From: Cyclobacteriaceae bacterium | GTDB lineage: Bacteria; Bacteroidota; Bacteroidia; Cytophagales; Cyclobacteriaceae | DNA: 37,484 bases | Assembly (NCBI GenBank): GCA_026989535.1 | Contig: JALSJD010000246.1 | Coordinates: 1-37,484, forward strand | Reading direction: 5' to 3' | Part shown: piece after piece, positions 34,869 to 37,484 of the stretch | Layout of the letters: every line of letters starts with the position of its first letter | Position numbering within the stretch: position 1 is the first letter of the stretch | Program-made: the position numbers and the translations under genes | Notes under the pieces: model-generated | Seen by the model: the letters and a program-made list of their open reading frames with translations, nothing else | Database searches by the model: none | What the model was told of the DNA's origin: nothing

Positions 34869-36800
34869 TTACACGGTTGCTTCTTCCTTAAATAAGGTTA
34901 CAAAAGAATCCAGTTCCATTGCGCCCAAATCACCCTCTCCATGCCTCCTGATGGCTATTTTGTTTTCTTCCTGCTCTTTTTCTCCCACAATTATCATAAA
35001 AGGAATCTTTTTCACTTCGGCATCTCTAATCTTTCTGCCAATTTTTTCGTCTCTATTATCTAAAATTCCTCGGATGTCTTGCTCTTTTAAGCTTTCAAAA
35101 ACTGACTTCGCATACTCCGCATATTTTTCAGAAATGGGCAATACAGCCACTTGGTCTGGTGATAACCAAAGCGGAAAATTGCCTGCACAATGCTCGGTTA
35201 GTACCGCAATAAAACGCTCTAGCGACCCAAAAGGAGCACGATGAATCATTACTGGTCGATGTTTTTGGTTATCAGAACCAATATACTCTAGCTCAAATCG
35301 TTGCGGAAGCTGGTAATCTACTTGAATAGTACCTAGTTGCCATTTACGCCCTAACGCATCTTTTACCATAAAATCTAACTTAGGGCCATAAAAAGCTGCT
35401 TCACCTACTTCAGTTACGGTAATCAACCCTTTGGCATCGGCTGCTTCTTGTATTTCGCGCTCCGCTTTATCCCATAGTTCACCATCACCTATGTATTTAT
35501 CCTTGTTTTCAGGGTCTCTTAAGGATACTTGAGCAGTATAATCTTCAAAACCAAGTGCTTTAAATACATACAGCACTAAATCAATTACTTTTTCAAACTC
35601 TTCCTTTACCTGTTCTGGGCGGCAGAAAATATGGGCATCGTCTTGTGTAAATCCACGCACACGGGTTAAGCCGTGCAACTCCCCATGCTGCTCGTAACGA
35701 TATACTGTACCAAACTCTGCATACCGAATGGGTAAATCTTTATACGAACGAGGCTTGGTTTTATAAATCTCGCAGTGATGTGGGCAGTTCATGGGTTTAA
35801 GCAAAAACTCCTCGCCTTCGTGAGGTGTAGTTATGGGCTGAAACGAATCAGCTCCGTATTTTTCGTAATGGCCAGAAGTTACATAAAGCTCTTTGCTACC
35901 AATATGTGGTGTAATTACAGGATCGTAACCTGCTTTAATTTGTGCTTTACGCATAAAACCTTCCAATCGCTCACGTAGCATAGTTCCTTTGGGTAACCAA
36001 AGCGGCAATCCCATACCCACTTTCTCCGAAAAAGCAAAGAGCTCTAACTCCTTACCTAGTTTGCGATGATCCCGTTTTTTTGCTTCTTCTAATAAGTGTA
36101 AATACTCGGTAAGTTCTTTTTGCTTAGGAAAAGTAATGCCATAAATTCGGGTTAATTGCTTACGGTCAACATTGCCTCTCCAATAAGCACCAGCTACATT
36201 TAGCAATTTTATGGCTTTTATTACACCGGTATTTGGTATATGAGGTCCTTTACATAAATCAGTAAATTCTCCTAATTCATAAAAAGTAATGGTGCCATCT
36301 TCAAGTTCACTAATCAGCTCAAGTTTATACTCATCGCCTTTTTTTGTGAAATAATCAAGTGCTTCTTTTTTAGATACCTCTTTTCTTATATAGGTTTTCT
36401 TTTCTCTGGCAAGCTCAAGCATTTTCTTTTCCATCTTCGCTAACTCGCTCCCATCAAAATCATAATCACCAAAATCAATATCGTAATAAAAGCCATTTTC
36501 TATTGAGGGGCCAATGCCTAGCTTAATGCCCGGGTATAGTGCTTCAAAAGCTTCGGCCATTAGGTGAGCTGATGAATGCCAAAATGTAGCTTTTCCGTCT
36601 AGGTCATTCCACGTTAATAATTGCACGGTGGCATCGGTATTAATCTCCCTCGAGGAATCCCATACTTCTCCATTAACATTGGCCGAAAGCACGTTTCGAG
36701 CCAACCCTTCGCTTATACTCAAGGCAATTTGATGACTAGTAACACCTTTGTCAAAGGCTTTTACTGTACCATCTGGTAAAGTAATTTTGACTTTACTCAT
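34869..36800 (-). CDS. thrS: threonyl-tRNA synthetase
   Basis: A 643-residue class II aminoacyl-tRNA synthetase with all usual domains: N-terminal TGS ('[20 protein letters not shown]', 1-62), the editing SAD domain with the HxxxH motif '[11 protein letters not shown]' and later '[10 protein letters not shown]', the catalytic core with '[20 protein letters not shown]' (zinc Cys) and motif 2 '[20 protein letters not shown]', motif 3 '[15 protein letters not shown]', and the anticodon-binding domain ('[20 protein letters not shown]'). It charges tRNA-Thr. It follows the TPR gene by 5 bp on the minus strand. In many bacteria infC comes directly next; here 1.4 kb of repeats intervenes. Confidence 0.98.
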   Translation of the reverse strand: MSKVKITLPDGTVKAFDKGVTSHQIALSISEGLARNVLSANVNGEVWDSSREINTDATVQLLTWNDLDGKATFWHSSAHLMAEAFEALYPGIKLGIGPSIENGFYYDIDFGDYDFDGSELAKMEKKMLELAREKKTYIRKEVSKKEALDYFTKKGDEYKLELISELEDGTITFYELGEFTDLCKGPHIPNTGVIKAIKLLNVAGAYWRGNVDRKQLTRIYGITFPKQKELTEYLHLLEEAKKRDHRKLGKELELFAFSEKVGMGLPLWLPKGTMLRERLEGFMRKAQIKAGYDPVITPHIGSKELYVTSGHYEKYGADSFQPITTPHEGEEFLLKPMNCPHHCEIYKTKPRSYKDLPIRYAEFGTVYRYEQHGELHGLTRVRGFTQDDAHIFCRPEQVKEEFEKVIDLVLYVFKALGFEDYTAQVSLRDPENKDKYIGDGELWDKAEREIQEAADAKGLITVTEVGEAAFYGPKLDFMVKDALGRKWQLGTIQVDYQLPQRFELEYIGSDNQKHRPVMIHRAPFGSLERFIAVLTEHCAGNFPLWLSPDQVAVLPISEKYAEYAKSVFESLKEQDIRGILDNRDEKIGRKIRDAEVKKIPFMIIVGEKEQEENKIAIRRHGEGDLGAMELDSFVTLFKEEATV

Positions 36801-36805
36801 ATCTA

Positions 36806-37484
36806 TTAAAAATTTATTATTGGCATTGTACTAGTTAAACTGTCTGCCAATTGTTGCTGTTCTCTTTTTTTACGCCACAAATATGTAATTTTTCTTTGTA
36901 CTAACGCACGTTCTGCATTAACAACTGAATCCGTTGAATCCATTTTTACTAGGCGATTATAGAGCAGATAAGAATCATCATACTTATATCGTTTGTCAAA
37001 TGCTTGCGCACGGGCTAAAAGCACATATTTATCTAAATAATGGGGCCTTGCAAAGGAAGAATCGGTGTAAAAAAGTACGCTATCATATAACATAAGCTTG
37101 GCATAATTAGTAATTGCCAATAATAAAGAAGGCAGCATAGGTTGATAGCGGTAAGATTTAGCAAAATAAGCGGCTGCTTTATCGGTTTTGCTTTGTTGTA
37201 AGTAAACCGTAGCCAACTCAAAATAAAGTTGTGCGTTGGTAGAATCTTGCACCAGCAGTCGGTTGCCAAAATCCAGCATTAATGCTGTATTCTCTAGCTG
37301 CCCAAACACCGCATACATTACCTCAAGGCCTGTAATATTAAGCGAATCCACTGCCAGCACTTTGCTGGCAAACTGTTTTGCCGCAACATATTCTTGCACC
37401 AACAAATGCATACGAGCCATTAACAGTTGTGCATCGGGGCTAGTTTGGTTGGCGTTATAATAGGCAGTAACAAACGCTCTACTT
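36806..37484 (-). CDS. tetratricopeptide-repeat protein (5' end outside window)
   Basis: The minus-strand frame is open through the right edge of the window, so at least 225 C-terminal residues are seen and the start is missing; an ATG at 37418-37420 is probably internal. Helix-pair repeats of about 34 residues are visible, such as '[20 protein letters not shown]', '[20 protein letters not shown]' and '[14 protein letters not shown]', typical of TPR scaffolds. The charged tail '[16 protein letters not shown]' ends the protein. The spacing of 5 bp to thrS suggests co-transcription. Likely a lipoprotein or periplasmic TPR protein by analogy, but the signal part is not in view; function unknown. 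Confidence 0.85.
   Translation of the reverse strand, partial: SRAFVTAYYNANQTSPDAQLLMARMHLLVQEYVAAKQFASKVLAVDSLNITGLEVMYAVFGQLENTALMLDFGNRLLVQDSTNAQLYFELATVYLQQSKTDKAAAYFAKSYRYQPMLPSLLLAITNYAKLMLYDSVLFYTDSSFARPHYLDKYVLLARAQAFDKRYKYDDSYLLYNRLVKMDSTDSVVNAERALVQRKITYLWRKKREQQQLADSLTSTMPIINF

Overview
The window looks like a chromosomal segment of an AT-rich Bacteroidota bacterium, probably a Cytophagales-type environmental lineage. The evidence is a SusC/SusD outer-membrane uptake pair, a GSCFA protein, a beta-propeller/Y_Y_Y sensor kinase, promoter-like TAnnTTTG (-7) boxes with few Shine-Dalgarno sites, and ribosomal gene orders usual for the phylum. This is inferred from gene content; there is no rRNA or tRNA in the window.

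Layout. 1-6.2 kb: 3' part of a serine hydrolase, then on the minus strand a sigma54-type response regulator overlapping a PAS/HisKA/REC/HPt hybrid kinase (one phosphorelay), a small TerB-like protein and an NPP-type phosphodiesterase lipoprotein. 6.2-9.2 kb: a probable transposase remnant and priA. 9.4-14.2 kb: a susC-susD operon closed by a strong terminator. 14.3-16.5 kb: rpsF-rpsR-rplI (minus) with its promoter and terminator, followed by a GSCFA gene. 16.9-19.3 kb: a membrane multi-PAS protein ending in a phosphoacceptor helix domain with no ATPase, and an acyl-CoA thioesterase.

19.35-28.3 kb is a deoxysugar (L-rhamnose) utilisation locus. On the minus strand are an NCS1-type permease, an overlapping 59-residue membrane protein and an Ldh-family dehydrogenase, plus a GntR-type regulator. 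Divergent on the plus strand are a fused class II aldolase/short-chain dehydrogenase, a rhamnose isomerase and a FGGY kinase. The permease promoter and the aldolase promoter share an 18-bp operator-like sequence (17/18 identical) in the same orientation and exactly 19 bp before an identical TACTTTTA box. This joins the two halves into one likely regulon and is the best candidate here for undescribed biology: an NCS1-like carrier plus a small membrane protein serving rhamnose.

28.4-37.5 kb: a four-helix membrane protein, a propeller histidine kinase without output domain, then infC-rpmI-rplT, thrS and the 3' part of a TPR-protein gene, all minus. infC starts at ATT behind a strong AGGAGGT. The 1.4 kb between infC and thrS, usually close neighbours, holds no intact gene: it contains a DUF2442 pseudogene split by a 160-bp MITE-like element with perfect 18-bp terminal inverted repeats, another palindromic element flanked by 18-bp direct repeats, and REP-like inverted repeats.
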